Assembly: GCA_001899285.1 (NCBI GenBank)
Contig: MKWA01000022.1
Span: forward strand, 412,507 to 476,506
Source: Rhizobiales bacterium 64-17
GTDB taxonomy: Bacteria; Pseudomonadota; Alphaproteobacteria; Rhizobiales; Xanthobacteraceae
Direction of reading: 5' to 3'
Length of the DNA stretch: 64,000 bases
In this document: piece after piece, positions 8,599-17,565 of the stretch
How positions within the stretch are numbered: position 1 is the stretch's first letter
How the letters are laid out: every line of letters starts with the position of its first letter
Notes under the pieces: model-generated
Databases searched by the model: none
Told to the model about the DNA's origin: nothing
What the model saw: only the letters and a program-made list of their open reading frames with translations
Position numbers and translations under genes: made by a program

Positions 8599-9375
8599 TC
8601 AGGCCGTCTGCGGCGTCTCCTCGATGGCGGCCTGCCATTTCATCATCATGTGTTCAGCCAGGACGACGGCGAGGAAGAACAGCACGCCGATCGCGCTCAG
8701 CACGAAAATGCCGGCGAACATCAGTTCGGTGTCGAGCGAGATATTCGCATAGCTGATGACATAACCAAGCCCGGTGTCGGAGGCGACGAATTCCCCGACC
8801 ACGGCGCCGACCACGGCGAGCGTGATGGCGATCTTGAACGAGGCGAAGATATAAGGGAGCGACCACGGCAGGCTGATCTTGAAGAAGATTTCCATCCAGT
8901 TGGCGCCGAGCGACTTCATATATTGAATCAATTCGACGTCGACCGATTGCAGGCCGCGCGCGGTATTGATGACGATCGGGAAGAACGCGATCAGCGCGGC
9001 GATCACCACCTTGGGCGTGACGCCGAAGCCGAACCAGATCAGGAACAGCGGCGCTAGCGCGATTTTCGGCAGCACCTGCGCCGCGACCAGGAACGGATAG
9101 GTCACTTCGCTGATCCAGCGCGAATAGGCGATGCCGACCGCGATGATGAAGCCGGCGATCGCCGCGAACAGGAAACCGGCGCCGATCGCAAACGCAGTCG
9201 GGCCGCTGTGCTTCATCAAATAGGGCCAGTTCTTGATGATCGATTCGAAGATCTGCGTCGGTGAGGGCAGGATCACCGGCTTGATGTGCAGGAGGTCGAC
9301 CGCGACTTCCCACGCGACGAAGAACAGGACGAATACTGCGATCTGGCTGCTGACGCGCGAAATGGCCTTGATCAT
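8599..9375 (-). CDS. ABC importer permease (SsuC/TauC-like)
   Basis: 258-residue inner-membrane permease with about six hydrophobic helices. Start MIKAISRVSSQIAVFVLF at 9375 overlaps the ATPase stop by 4 bp (ATGA), which is translational coupling; the longer upstream frame reads the ATPase gene out of phase and is rejected. The cytoplasmic loop SLGANWMEIFFKISLPWSLPY matches the EAA motif (here Y-M-K-S-L-G-A-N...LP) that contacts the ATPase. Pairs with the binding protein at 7564-8535 and ATPase at 9372-10172. Confidence 0.9.
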   Translation of the reverse strand: MIKAISRVSSQIAVFVLFFVAWEVAVDLLHIKPVILPSPTQIFESIIKNWPYLMKHSGPTAFAIGAGFLFAAIAGFIIAVGIAYSRWISEVTYPFLVAAQVLPKIALAPLFLIWFGFGVTPKVVIAALIAFFPIVINTARGLQSVDVELIQYMKSLGANWMEIFFKISLPWSLPYIFASFKIAITLAVVGAVVGEFVASDTGLGYVISYANISLDTELMFAGIFVLSAIGVLFFLAVVLAEHMMMKWQAAIEETPQTA

Positions 9376-10172
9376 GCGGCCCCCGCGAGCCCGAGCTGGC
9401 TCTGGCGCAGCTTGTGACGGATATATTGTACGAGTTCGTTGAACGGCGCGCTGGCGCGCAGCTCCTCGCCGCGCGGACGGGGGAACGGCACGTCGAGCAC
9501 TTCCTCCACTTTGCCCGGCCGCGCGGTCATGATGATGATTCGCTCGGACAGCAGCACGGCCTCGCTGATGCTGTGGGTGATGAAGATGACGCTGCTTTCG
9601 GTCGCCTGCCAGAGCCGGAGCAGCTCTTCCTGCATCGATTCCCGCGTGATCTCGTCGAGCGCGGCGAACGGCTCGTCCATCATCAGGATCGGCGGATTGA
9701 AGGCGAGCGCGCGGCACAGCGACACGCGCTGCTGCATGCCGCCGGACAGTTCATGCGGCAGCTTGTTCTCGAAACCGGCGAGGCCGGCGAGTCCGAGCCA
9801 GCGCTTGGCTTCCGCCAGGCGCGTTTCTGCTGACATTTGTTTGCGCGCGATCTCGGAGGTCAGCGCCACATTTTCGAGCGCGGTGCGCCATGGCAGCAGC
9901 AGCGGACGCTGGAACACGTAGCCGACCCGGCCGGAGAGCCGCGCCTCGCCGAGTTTCTGGTCATCGAATGTCACGTCGCCGCTGGTCGGCTTGAGCACGC
10001 CGGAGAGAACCTTGAGCAGCGTGGTTTTGCCGCATCCGGACGGGCCGACGACGCTGACGAACGAGCGGCGCGGAATGTCGACCGTGACATCCTGAAGCGC
10101 GGTCACGATACTGCCCTTGCTGCGGTATTGGACCGTCAGATGGTCGATCTTGATGTTCGGAACGTCGGTCAA
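9372..10172 (-). CDS. ABC importer ATP-binding protein (SsuB/TauB-like)
   Basis: 266-residue ATPase. Walker A GPSGCGKTT (about residue 43), Q-loop FQRPLLLPW, signature LSGGMQQR, Walker B ILMMDEP and H-loop ITHSISEA are all present, so it should be active. It is the first gene of the leftward cluster; its start at 10172 lies about 36 bp downstream of the operator-like repeat at 10208-10230, so expression of the importer and following catabolic genes is probably controlled there. Coupled to the permease by a 4-bp overlap. Confidence 0.93.
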   Translation of the reverse strand: MTDVPNIKIDHLTVQYRSKGSIVTALQDVTVDIPRRSFVSVVGPSGCGKTTLLKVLSGVLKPTSGDVTFDDQKLGEARLSGRVGYVFQRPLLLPWRTALENVALTSEIARKQMSAETRLAEAKRWLGLAGLAGFENKLPHELSGGMQQRVSLCRALAFNPPILMMDEPFAALDEITRESMQEELLRLWQATESSVIFITHSISEAVLLSERIIIMTARPGKVEEVLDVPFPRPRGEELRASAPFNELVQYIRHKLRQSQLGLAGAA

Positions 10173-10207
10173 GGCGCGAGTCCGGCTGAAACGAGCGGCG
10201 AATGATG

Positions 10208-10230
10208 AGTGATCTCATGTTGTGATCACA
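10208..10230. promoter_or_regulatory. Operator-like tandem repeat AGTGATCTCA-N3-TGTGATCACA
   Basis: The 10-mers AGTGATCTCA (10208-10217) and TGTGATCACA (10221-10230) are separated by TGT, the same 13-bp period as the element at 3722-3744, with which it shares the perfect palindrome TGTGATCACA. It lies in the 137-bp gap upstream of the ATPase gene that heads the leftward cluster. Two like elements at the two promoter-type gaps of one cluster suggest a common repressor. Confidence 0.6.
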
Positions 10231-10309
10231 CATTTGTCAAGCGTATCAAGGCGGCAGGGCGCCATGCAGGATGCTCAATCCGGCGCCAGCAGCGGCTCGA
10301 TGCGCCGGA

Positions 10310-11359
10310 TCAGCGTGCCGTGCCGATCACATGCACGGCGTCCGGAGACCATTCGATCCGCAGGATCTGCCCGACGGTCAGGTTCGACGCGGCCACCGCC
10401 GGCAAGCGGATTTTCAGCGGCACGGTTCCAAGCGCGCCGACCAGCACGACGCTGTCGCCATAATTGACGATGCCCTGCACCGTGAACGCTGGTGCGTCGC
10501 TCCCGGCGGCAAGCCGGATCGATTCCGGGCGCAGCGCGATCTTGAGCGGCCCTGTCGGGCAGTCAGAGGGAAGCGCGGCCGCGATCGGACCGACACCGGG
10601 AAGTTCGATCCGTCCGCCGCCCGCATGCGTGGCGTCGAGCACGTTGTTGTCGCCGACGAAGCCGGCGACGAACGGGGTGTTCGGCCGGCGGTAAAGCGCG
10701 AGCGGCGCATCGACCTGCTCCACCTTGCCGCCGTTGAACACGACGATGCGGTCGGACATGGTCATCGCCTCGGTCTGGTCGTGGGTGACATAGATGGTCG
10801 TCACGCCCAGTTCGCGGTGGATGCGCCGGATCTCGATCTGCATCTGCTCGCGCAGGTTCTTGTCGAGCGCGCCGAGCGGCTCGTCGAGCAACAGCACATC
10901 CGGCTCGAACACCAGCGCGCGCGCCAAAGCGACGCGCTGCTGCTGGCCCCCGGAGAGCCGCCGCGGTTCGGCGTCGGCAAACGCGCCAAGCTCGACGATC
11001 GCTAGCAGCCTGGCGACGCGCGCGGCGATCTCCGCTTTCGGCACGCCGCGCATGCGCAGCGGGAAGCCGACATTGCGCGCCACCGACATGTGCGGAAACA
11101 GCGCGTAGTTCTGGAACACGACGCCGATATTGCGCTTGTGCGGCGGCACCGGATCGATAGCGCGGCCTGCAAGCGCGATATGCCCGCTGGTCGGCTGCTC
11201 GAAGCCGGCGATCATCATCAGCGTCGTCGTCTTGCCGGAGCCGGAAGGCCCGAGGAAGGTGACGAATTCGCCCTTCTCGATGGCGAGCGACACATCGTCC
11301 ACGGCAAAAATCTTGCCGCCGTAGTCCTTGCGAAGGTTTTGCAGCGAGAGATAGCTCAT
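10310..11359 (-). CDS. ABC importer ATP-binding protein with TOBE domain (PotA-like)
   Basis: 349-residue ATPase of the spermidine/putrescine/iron (PotA/FbpC) class. Walker A GPSGSGKTT (about residue 37), FQNYALFPHM, signature LSGGQQQRVA, Walker B VLLLDEP and YVTHDQTEA are intact. The C-terminal about 110 residues form a TOBE domain (KIALRPESIRL). Start overlaps the stop of the permease gene by 4 bp. It is the last gene of the leftward series that begins with the IclR regulator at 18.3 kb. It powers the permease pair at 11356-12986 with the binding protein at 13042-14097. Confidence 0.93.
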   Translation of the reverse strand: MSYLSLQNLRKDYGGKIFAVDDVSLAIEKGEFVTFLGPSGSGKTTTLMMIAGFEQPTSGHIALAGRAIDPVPPHKRNIGVVFQNYALFPHMSVARNVGFPLRMRGVPKAEIAARVARLLAIVELGAFADAEPRRLSGGQQQRVALARALVFEPDVLLLDEPLGALDKNLREQMQIEIRRIHRELGVTTIYVTHDQTEAMTMSDRIVVFNGGKVEQVDAPLALYRRPNTPFVAGFVGDNNVLDATHAGGGRIELPGVGPIAAALPSDCPTGPLKIALRPESIRLAAGSDAPAFTVQGIVNYGDSVVLVGALGTVPLKIRLPAVAASNLTVGQILRIEWSPDAVHVIGTAR

Positions 11360-12135
11360 CGGGAGACTCCCGCCTTGAAGAATTTACGCAGGAAGGACGC
11401 GGCGAACACGGCCAACACGACGCCGAACAGCAACGTGGCCGCGACCGACAGGACCGGGTCGGCCTGCAACCGGATGGCGTCGAACATGCGTTTCGGCAAA
11501 GTCGCCACATCGCGGCCGGAGATGAACAGGGCGACTGTGGTTTCGTCGAACGAGTGCACGAAGGCGAGCAACGCCGAGACGAGGAACGCCGCGCGCAGCA
11601 CCGGCAGGGTGACGACGAAGAACGCGACGATCGGCGGCGCGCCGAGGCTTTGCGCCGCGCGCTCGTAGTTGCGGTCGAGGCCCTTGAGTCCGGCGGAGAC
11701 GGTCAGAAAGGCGAGCGGGCTGGTCAGGCACGTATGCGCGAGGATCACGCCGAGATAGGTCTGCAGCAGCCCGAGCTTGGCGAAATAAGTGAAGTATCCG
11801 ACGGCGATGACGATATGCGGCACGATCACCGGCGTCAGCAGCAGCACATTGATCGCCGATTTGCCGCGGAAATCATGTCGCGTCATCGTGAAGGCGGCTG
11901 GCGTAACCAGGAGCATGGTCAGCAGCGTGGTGCCGGCGGCGACGATGAAACTGTTGATCAGCGGCCCGGTCCATGTCGGATCGCGGAAGAAATGCGCGTA
12001 ATGGCCGAGCCAGTAGCCGGGCGGCGGAAACGCCAGCGACGGCGAGGTGGAGAACGACATCGGCAGCACGATGAAGATCGGCAGCGCGACGAAGACCGCG
12101 ACGGCTATCCCGAGCAGGATCATGGTGGGTCGCAT
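11356..12135 (-). CDS. ABC importer permease, PotC-like
   Basis: 259-residue inner-membrane protein starting MRPTMILLGIAVAVFVALP at 12135, five bp after the stop of the preceding permease. A start at the internal Met (12123) is also possible. About six membrane helices are visible; the EAA-type loop is ERAAQSLGAPPIVAFFVVTLP. The frame is open further upstream but there reads the neighbouring permease gene out of phase, so that extension is rejected. Second permease of the Pot-type importer. Confidence 0.9.
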   Translation of the reverse strand: MRPTMILLGIAVAVFVALPIFIVLPMSFSTSPSLAFPPPGYWLGHYAHFFRDPTWTGPLINSFIVAAGTTLLTMLLVTPAAFTMTRHDFRGKSAINVLLLTPVIVPHIVIAVGYFTYFAKLGLLQTYLGVILAHTCLTSPLAFLTVSAGLKGLDRNYERAAQSLGAPPIVAFFVVTLPVLRAAFLVSALLAFVHSFDETTVALFISGRDVATLPKRMFDAIRLQADPVLSVAATLLFGVVLAVFAASFLRKFFKAGVSR

Positions 12136-12140
12136 CGCGC

Positions 12141-12986
12141 TCAACCCCACAACTTGTCGAGGCCGAAGAAGCGGTGATAGACCGCGAGGATCGCCACGGT
12201 GACGACCAGCAGCACCATGGCCATGGCGGAAGCCTCGCCGAAGGCGAGGAATTCCTCGATCTGCGCGCCGATCATGCCGGAGATCATCTGCTCGCGCGGG
12301 CTGCCGATCAGCACGGGCGTCACGTAGAAGCCGATGCACAGCACGAAGACGATGGTCGAGCCGGACACGATGCCGGGCGCGCTCAACGGGAAATAGATAT
12401 TCCGGAACGCGGAGAACGGCGTGGCGCCAAGGCTCGCGGCGGCCTTCATGATGTTGAGGTCGATCTTGCGCATCACCGCATAGAGCGCCATCACCATGAT
12501 CGGCAGCAGGATATGCGTGAGCGCGACCGTCGAGCTGAACCGCGTGAACAGCATCAGCGGCGGCGGATCCCAGCCGGTGGCTTTCAAAAGCTCCGAGACC
12601 GGACCGCGATTGCCGAGGATGATCATCCAGGCATAGGTGCGGACCAGGAAGCTGGTCCAGAAGCTCATGGCGACCAGCATCAGCAGCACGGCGCCGATCG
12701 TGCCGCCGATCTGCGCCGTCACATAGGCGAGCGGATAGGCGAGCAGCACGCAGACGGTCGTGACCATTAGCGACGTGCCAAGCGTGTCGAGGACGACGCG
12801 GCGGTAATGCGGATCGAGCAACACTTTGCCGTAGTGGCCAAAGCCGAAGCTCGGTTCGGTGATGCTCATCCACATCACTTCGCCGAGCGGCACGAGAAAG
12901 AACACGACCAGGAACACGAGCAGCGGCGCCAGCAGGATAAGCGCCAGCCGGTCCGGACGATGCGGCGTGCTTTTGGTCGGCGTCAT
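12141..12986 (-). CDS. ABC importer permease, PotB-like
   Basis: 281-residue inner-membrane protein. A short cytoplasmic N-terminus is followed by the first helix LALILLAPLLVFLVVFFL and about five more. The EAA-loop reads KAAASLGATPFSAFRNIYFP. First permease of the Pot-type importer, 55 bp downstream of the binding-protein gene. Start ATG at 12986; no closer start is better placed. Confidence 0.9.
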   Translation of the reverse strand: MTPTKSTPHRPDRLALILLAPLLVFLVVFFLVPLGEVMWMSITEPSFGFGHYGKVLLDPHYRRVVLDTLGTSLMVTTVCVLLAYPLAYVTAQIGGTIGAVLLMLVAMSFWTSFLVRTYAWMIILGNRGPVSELLKATGWDPPPLMLFTRFSSTVALTHILLPIMVMALYAVMRKIDLNIMKAAASLGATPFSAFRNIYFPLSAPGIVSGSTIVFVLCIGFYVTPVLIGSPREQMISGMIGAQIEEFLAFGEASAMAMVLLVVTVAILAVYHRFFGLDKLWG

Positions 12987-13041
12987 GGATCAATCGCGCG
13001 GGCCGGGGAGCGACAATGATCCCCGGCGCCCGCGTCCCGCA

Positions 13042-14097
13042 TCAGCTCGCCAGCCATTGATCGAAGCGCTTGGTCACCGCATCGAAGTCGATGCCGGCAT
13101 TGAGCACGTCCTGCTCGAAGGCCAGCTTGTAATGCGGCGGATAGGTCGGCATCCGCTTCGCCTCGTTCTCAGGAATCACCTTGAACGCTTCCGGATTGAG
13201 AGGGCCGTAGTCGGCCGACTTGCAGAAGCCGGCGAGCGCGGTCGCCGACACCGCGGTCTTGATATATTTCCGCGCCAGCTCCGCGCGCGGCGTGCCCTTG
13301 GCGATGACCCAGTAAGCGCGATCGATTTCCGCCTGATTCCATTCGATGGCGGCGGGCGCTTTCTGGTCCATCAGTTCGAGGATGCGGCCGTTCCAGATGC
13401 CGATCAGATCGACCTCGCCGTCACGCAGCAACTGCTGCGACTGCGGACCTTGCGTCCACCAGACGCGGATCGACGGCTTGATCCGCTCCAGCGACTTGAA
13501 TGCGCGCTCGACATCGAGCGGATAGAGCTTGTCCATCGGCACGCCGTCGGCGAGCAGCGCGATCGGAATGATCCGAGCCGCATATTTCTGCAGGCAGCGT
13601 GTGCCGGGGAATTTCTTGGTGTCCCAGAACTCGGCCCAGTTCTTCGGGCCGCCGTTCGGGAATTTGTCGGTGCGATAGGCGATCACCGTGGCGAAGGCGT
13701 GCGAGGCGACGCCGTTCTGGAACACGGCATCCTTCCACAGGCCCATATCGGCCGCGGCCTTGTCGTTGATCGGCTCGATGATGCCGGCCTTGTTGGCGCG
13801 CACGATATCGCCGCCGCCGAGGGTGGTGACGTCGAACTCATAGACACCGGTGCGCGCCTGCGCGGCAAGCTTGGCGACAGACACCGGCGACACGGTGCGG
13901 ATCTCGACGCCGGTTTCCTTAGTGAACGGCTCGAAAATGTTTTTCTTCGCTGCCGCCTCCCAGGCGCCGCCCCAGGTGTTGACGTACAGCACCTCCGCCG
14001 CATCGACGCGCCGCACCCAGGGTGAAGCGATCAGGGCCGTGCCGCCGAGCGCGCCCTTCACGAGGGTGCGACGGGTAACCGGAATACGCGCAGTCAT
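13042..14097 (-). CDS. ABC importer periplasmic binding protein, PotD-like, Tat-type signal
   Basis: 351-residue extracellular binding protein of the PotD/putrescine class. Start MTARIPVTRRTLVKGALGG at 14097, with GGAGGGAAC just upstream on the coding strand. The TRRTLVKGA stretch followed by a hydrophobic run and VDAAE cleavage region suggests Tat export. The mature part begins EVLYVNTWGGAWE, typical of polyamine or amino-acid-derivative receptors, and includes DVTTLGGGDIVRANKAG and WTQGPQSQQLLRDGEVDL. Longer in-frame starts would overlap the dipeptidase gene and are rejected. The adjoining M19 dipeptidase suggests a peptide-like or amide-bond-containing ligand, but this is inference. Confidence 0.9.
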   Translation of the reverse strand: MTARIPVTRRTLVKGALGGTALIASPWVRRVDAAEVLYVNTWGGAWEAAAKKNIFEPFTKETGVEIRTVSPVSVAKLAAQARTGVYEFDVTTLGGGDIVRANKAGIIEPINDKAAADMGLWKDAVFQNGVASHAFATVIAYRTDKFPNGGPKNWAEFWDTKKFPGTRCLQKYAARIIPIALLADGVPMDKLYPLDVERAFKSLERIKPSIRVWWTQGPQSQQLLRDGEVDLIGIWNGRILELMDQKAPAAIEWNQAEIDRAYWVIAKGTPRAELARKYIKTAVSATALAGFCKSADYGPLNPEAFKVIPENEAKRMPTYPPHYKLAFEQDVLNAGIDFDAVTKRFDQWLAS

Positions 14098-14129
14098 GAT
14101 GTTCCCTCCGATGTTGTCGTTCTGTCGTC

Positions 14130-15137
14130 TCACGCGACCGCTTTGGCTTTCGGCGTTGCCGGTCCGGCCCCATCCCCGAACACGGCGCGATAAACCCGCA
14201 GCCAGTTTCCGTTGGCGATCTTGTCCGCCTCCGCATCGCTGAAGCCTGCGCGGCGCAGCGCCGGCTCGACGGTGCCGATCCCCGACAGCTCCTGAAACCA
14301 GTCGGCGGGCGGTACCTTGCCCGGCCGCGCCGCGGAGCCCGCGCCGTAGTCGATGCCGCGTGTCCATTGTCCCCGGCGCATCCAGTCATAGTCGCGCGGA
14401 CCATGATGGTGGCTGCGGTCGGTGCCGATGGCGACGTGGTCGATCCCGGCGATGTCCACCGTGCGCTTGATCATGTCGCACCAGCGGTCCACCGTCGAGC
14501 AGTAATCGTCGCCGGTGATGTTGCGATAGCAGGCGCAGCCGATGACACCGCCATTGTCCTTCAGCGCGCGCAGCACGTCGTCGGTCTTGTTGCGCTTGTG
14601 CGGGAACAGCGAATCCGCGTTGGCATGCGTGACCGCCACCGGTTTCTTGGAATACTTGACCGCGTCGAGCGTGGTGCGATTGCCGACATGCGACAGGTCG
14701 ACGAGGATGCCGGCGCGGTTCATTTCCAGCACCAGCTCGCGGCCGAACCGCGACAGGCCGGAATCCTGCGCCTCGTAGCAGGAGCCGCCGTAGTCGTTCT
14801 GGTTGTTGTAGGTGAGCTGCACGCAGCGCACGCCCATGTCGGCGAACAATTCCACGAAGCGGATGCGGCTGTCGAACAGCGTGGCATTCTGGAATCCGAG
14901 CAAGACGGCGATGCGCCCGGACTTGTGGATCGCTTCGATCTGCGCGGCGTTATAGGCGATGCCCATCACGTCGGCATTCTCGCGCTCGAGGTCGCGCCAC
15001 CGGCCGATCGCTTCCATCGCCTGGATCGCGCCTTCCCAGAAGCCGAGCGTGATCGTGACGCAGCCGACGCCGGCGGCGTTGAGTTGCTCGAGCACCGCGC
15101 GGTCGAAATGACCGCATTGCAATCCGTCAATCAGCAT
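14130..15137 (-). CDS. Membrane-dipeptidase-like (peptidase M19) enzyme, atypical metal site
   Basis: 335-residue TIM-barrel protein of the M19 (renal dipeptidase) family. Start MLIDGLQCGHFDRAV at 15137, preceded by GAGAGGA; it overlaps the upstream gene by 11 bp. Family landmarks are GLSRFGRELVLEMNRAGILVDLSHV, shortened here as EMNRAGILVDLSH, then PVAVTHANAD and IDHVAIGTDRSH. The usual N-terminal metal motif D-G-H-N-D is DGLQCGHF, so one histidine/aspartate pair is absent or displaced. Such 'DGLQ' variants form their own M19 subgroup and may hydrolyse something other than dipeptides. It shares an operon with a Pot-type importer and two unrecognised proteins. Confidence 0.85.
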   Translation of the reverse strand: MLIDGLQCGHFDRAVLEQLNAAGVGCVTITLGFWEGAIQAMEAIGRWRDLERENADVMGIAYNAAQIEAIHKSGRIAVLLGFQNATLFDSRIRFVELFADMGVRCVQLTYNNQNDYGGSCYEAQDSGLSRFGRELVLEMNRAGILVDLSHVGNRTTLDAVKYSKKPVAVTHANADSLFPHKRNKTDDVLRALKDNGGVIGCACYRNITGDDYCSTVDRWCDMIKRTVDIAGIDHVAIGTDRSHHHGPRDYDWMRRGQWTRGIDYGAGSAARPGKVPPADWFQELSGIGTVEPALRRAGFSDAEADKIANGNWLRVYRAVFGDGAGPATPKAKAVA

Positions 15138-15834
15138 TGGTCCTCTCGTCGGTCTTGACGCCCGGCTGACCGAGCAGAAGTTCGAAATCCGTGTCGTCGT
15201 CATCGCGGCCGTGCACGCGGCCTTCCGCGTCGACCATCACCGGGCCGGCATGGCGGCGCGACTCGATCGAGTCCGGCGTCAGTGCGTCGGCGGAGCGGTC
15301 ATAAAGCGCGCGCCACAGCGCGTGCGGCACGGTCAGGCCGTCGCGCAGCGCCGTGACCATGACCGGATCGGGGCCGGGCAGGCGGTCGGCGGTAATTCGG
15401 ATGGTCGCGCCGTTGCGGGTCGGCTCAACCGTGGCGCGCGCACGATGGCGCTCCGCCAGTGCGGCGATGACGCGCAGCTCCGCGGCATCCGCAACCCGCG
15501 AGACGGTGATCTCGCCCGTGCCATGCATCCGGTATTGCGCCAGCGCGAGGTCGAGCACGTCGTCGGCGAGCAGCCACGCATGCTGGCCGCCGCCATCGAG
15601 TTTTTTGTCATCGACCAGTCGGATGGCTTCGGGCGGCGCGGTTTTGAGCGTGTCGATATGGTGCTGGAAACCGGCCAGGCCGGATAATCCGATCGTCTGC
15701 GAATAGAGAATGGCGTTGCTGATCGAGGGCACCAGTCCGGCTGTCAGACCGAGCGAGAGCAGGATGCGCTCGACGATCATGCGGGTTTCCCGCACGGAGA
15801 GCGTGATGCTGCGATCGGTGTCGGGCTTGGTCAT
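15127..15834 (-). CDS. Unrecognised 235-residue protein
   Basis: I do not recognise a characterised family. The N-terminal third is helical and hydrophobic in pattern (ITLSVRETRMIVERILLSLG, then GLVPSISNAILYSQ), followed by an alpha/beta-looking middle with VSRVADAAELRVIAALAERH and an acidic tail GRDDDDTDFELLLGQ. No signal peptide or membrane helix is evident, so it should be cytoplasmic. It overlaps the stop of the 573-aa gene by 4 bp (15831-15834) and the dipeptidase start by 11 bp, so the three are translationally coupled. The tight coupling suggests one enzyme or complex. The N-terminal helix pattern loosely recalls malate/lactate dehydrogenase (Ldh_2) proteins, not enough to assign. Confidence 0.75.
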   Translation of the reverse strand: MTKPDTDRSITLSVRETRMIVERILLSLGLTAGLVPSISNAILYSQTIGLSGLAGFQHHIDTLKTAPPEAIRLVDDKKLDGGGQHAWLLADDVLDLALAQYRMHGTGEITVSRVADAAELRVIAALAERHRARATVEPTRNGATIRITADRLPGPDPVMVTALRDGLTVPHALWRALYDRSADALTPDSIESRRHAGPVMVDAEGRVHGRDDDDTDFELLLGQPGVKTDERTNAD

Positions 15835-17552
15835 GATGCGGGTGCTTCCGGCCAGAACCAGTCGGCGCTGGTGCCGGCGGCGATCTCGTCCGGCAATGGC
15901 GCGCCGTGATAAAGCACGCCGCGCAGATTGCGGTTGAGGTAATCGCGCGTCTTGTCGATGCCGTGGATCGCCACATTCATCAACCGCACCATGTCGATCG
16001 GTACGAACCCGTCGCCCATGATGTTCATGATCGGCGAATGATAGGGCAAGCCGGATAACGTCTGCACCCGCGCGATGAAAGCGCGCAGGTCCGGCCGCGC
16101 CAGCAGCAGCCGCGCCACCGGTGCGGTGTCACCGAACGCGGCGAGCGCCGCGTGCAGGGTTTGCGCCAGCGTCGGGATGTCGAGGCCGAGATTGAACGCC
16201 CAGGGAATCTCGTCGAGCGGGCCGCGCCGCGGCTCCTCGGCGTTGACCGATTTGTACCAGACGAAACGCTGCGCGCCCGGCGCCGCCATGTCGATGTCCA
16301 GCGCCCAGCGGTATTCGGTTTCGACGATCTGCCGCAGATGGCCGATGGTCATCTCGGGTTGCGTGACGGTTTCCTCGTCGACCACCAGCGTTTCCGCCAA
16401 CGCATCGGCGGTGTCGGGCACCAGCTCGATCAGCAGCGCGTGCAGCGTTTCCAGCGTTTCCGCCGCGACACGCGGAGCAAGATGATCGCACAGCGCCGCC
16501 AGCGGATAATGCGCGCGGCGGCCTTCGACCAATCCTGTGTCGAACAGGTTTTGCACCGCCTGCTGCACGCCGCGCAATTCGGCGGCGATCTGTGCGCTTG
16601 GGATAAGCGCATCATAGCGCACGCTGTCCTGTTCCCGGAAACGGATCGCGCGCGCGATCAGCCGCGACAGCGTGGCGAGCCGTGCATCACCCGCTGCAAC
16701 CGGCAGGGATTTCGCCGCCGCCAGCGCGGTTTCCCGCGCGTGCAGCCAGCGGTCGATCAGTTGCGGATGATTGTTGACGAACAGAATGAGGCCGAGCGCC
16801 GAGCCGTTGCCGACGCCGAGATAGCGCGCGATCTCCGGCGCCAGCGGCACGGCGGTGTCCGGCGCGCGGCAGCGCGCCAGATGCTCGACCAGATCCTGCG
16901 CGAACACGCGCATCATGTAAGTGCACAGCATTTGCGCCGAGAGGGCGGTGCGCAGCGGATGATCGGCCTCCAGCGCGCGAAACGCGCGCGTGCCGAACGT
17001 GCCGTTGCCGTCGAGGCCGGTGTTGCGCATCAGGTAGCAGACCTGGCCGAGTGTCGCGACGTCCGGTTGTTGTCCGGCGGCGAGCCGCTCGACGGTATGA
17101 TTGAAGGCGCGCGACGAGCGGTTCGACCGACACCAGATCAAGGTGCTGGGCGTGGCACGGCCCTCGTAGAGCTTCGGCAGTTCGACGCCGGTGGTGGCGA
17201 TGTCGTCGGCGCTCATCTCGCCTTCGACCAGCGCCGCCATCATGTCCCACGAACGGCCGATGATGCGGCCGGTGCGGCCCTTGGGCGAGAACGCGAACGA
17301 GTAGACCGGAAAATCGAACACCCGGTCCGGCGTCTCGATGCGATAGAACGCGGAGCCGCGCGCCGTCTCGTCGAGATCGAACGTGCGCCGGGTGATGCGC
17401 CAGCGCTCGCGGATGGCGCGGACCAGCAATGCGCGGGAGGCACTGATCCGGCAGGGCTGCAGCGCCGCGAGCGTCGCAGACTGCATCAGCACGGCAGGCG
17501 GGCGCATCTGTGGCGGCGCGTCGTCAAGCGCGATGGTCTGAGGATGGGTCAT
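15831..17552 (-). CDS. Unrecognised 573-residue protein
   Basis: No known family recognised. The chosen start is the ATG at 17552 (MTHPQTIALDDAPPQ); a GTG at 17576 would add eight residues. The protein is soluble, with a central helix-rich part containing histidines and arginines (STLIWCRSNRSSRAFNHTVERL, shortened here as STLIWCRSNRSSRAFN), QVCYLMRNTGLDGNGTFGTR, GVGNGSALGLILFVNNHPQ and a late HSPIMNIMGDGFVPIDMVR. The glycine-rich and polar conserved-looking stretches suggest a ligand or cofactor site rather than a structural role. It lies right after the IclR regulator gene and is coupled to the 235-aa gene. Its position in an operon with an importer and an M19 enzyme points to a catabolic enzyme of new type. 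Confidence 0.75.
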   Translation of the reverse strand: MTHPQTIALDDAPPQMRPPAVLMQSATLAALQPCRISASRALLVRAIRERWRITRRTFDLDETARGSAFYRIETPDRVFDFPVYSFAFSPKGRTGRIIGRSWDMMAALVEGEMSADDIATTGVELPKLYEGRATPSTLIWCRSNRSSRAFNHTVERLAAGQQPDVATLGQVCYLMRNTGLDGNGTFGTRAFRALEADHPLRTALSAQMLCTYMMRVFAQDLVEHLARCRAPDTAVPLAPEIARYLGVGNGSALGLILFVNNHPQLIDRWLHARETALAAAKSLPVAAGDARLATLSRLIARAIRFREQDSVRYDALIPSAQIAAELRGVQQAVQNLFDTGLVEGRRAHYPLAALCDHLAPRVAAETLETLHALLIELVPDTADALAETLVVDEETVTQPEMTIGHLRQIVETEYRWALDIDMAAPGAQRFVWYKSVNAEEPRRGPLDEIPWAFNLGLDIPTLAQTLHAALAAFGDTAPVARLLLARPDLRAFIARVQTLSGLPYHSPIMNIMGDGFVPIDMVRLMNVAIHGIDKTRDYLNRNLRGVLYHGAPLPDEIAAGTSADWFWPEAPAS

Positions 17553-17565
17553 GACAGGTTCCCGA

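Noticed and set aside
11356-12993. A 545-codon frame suggesting a fused double permease
   Set aside because: Its first half is an out-of-phase reading of the PotB-like gene at 12141-12986. The real PotC-like protein starts at 12135.
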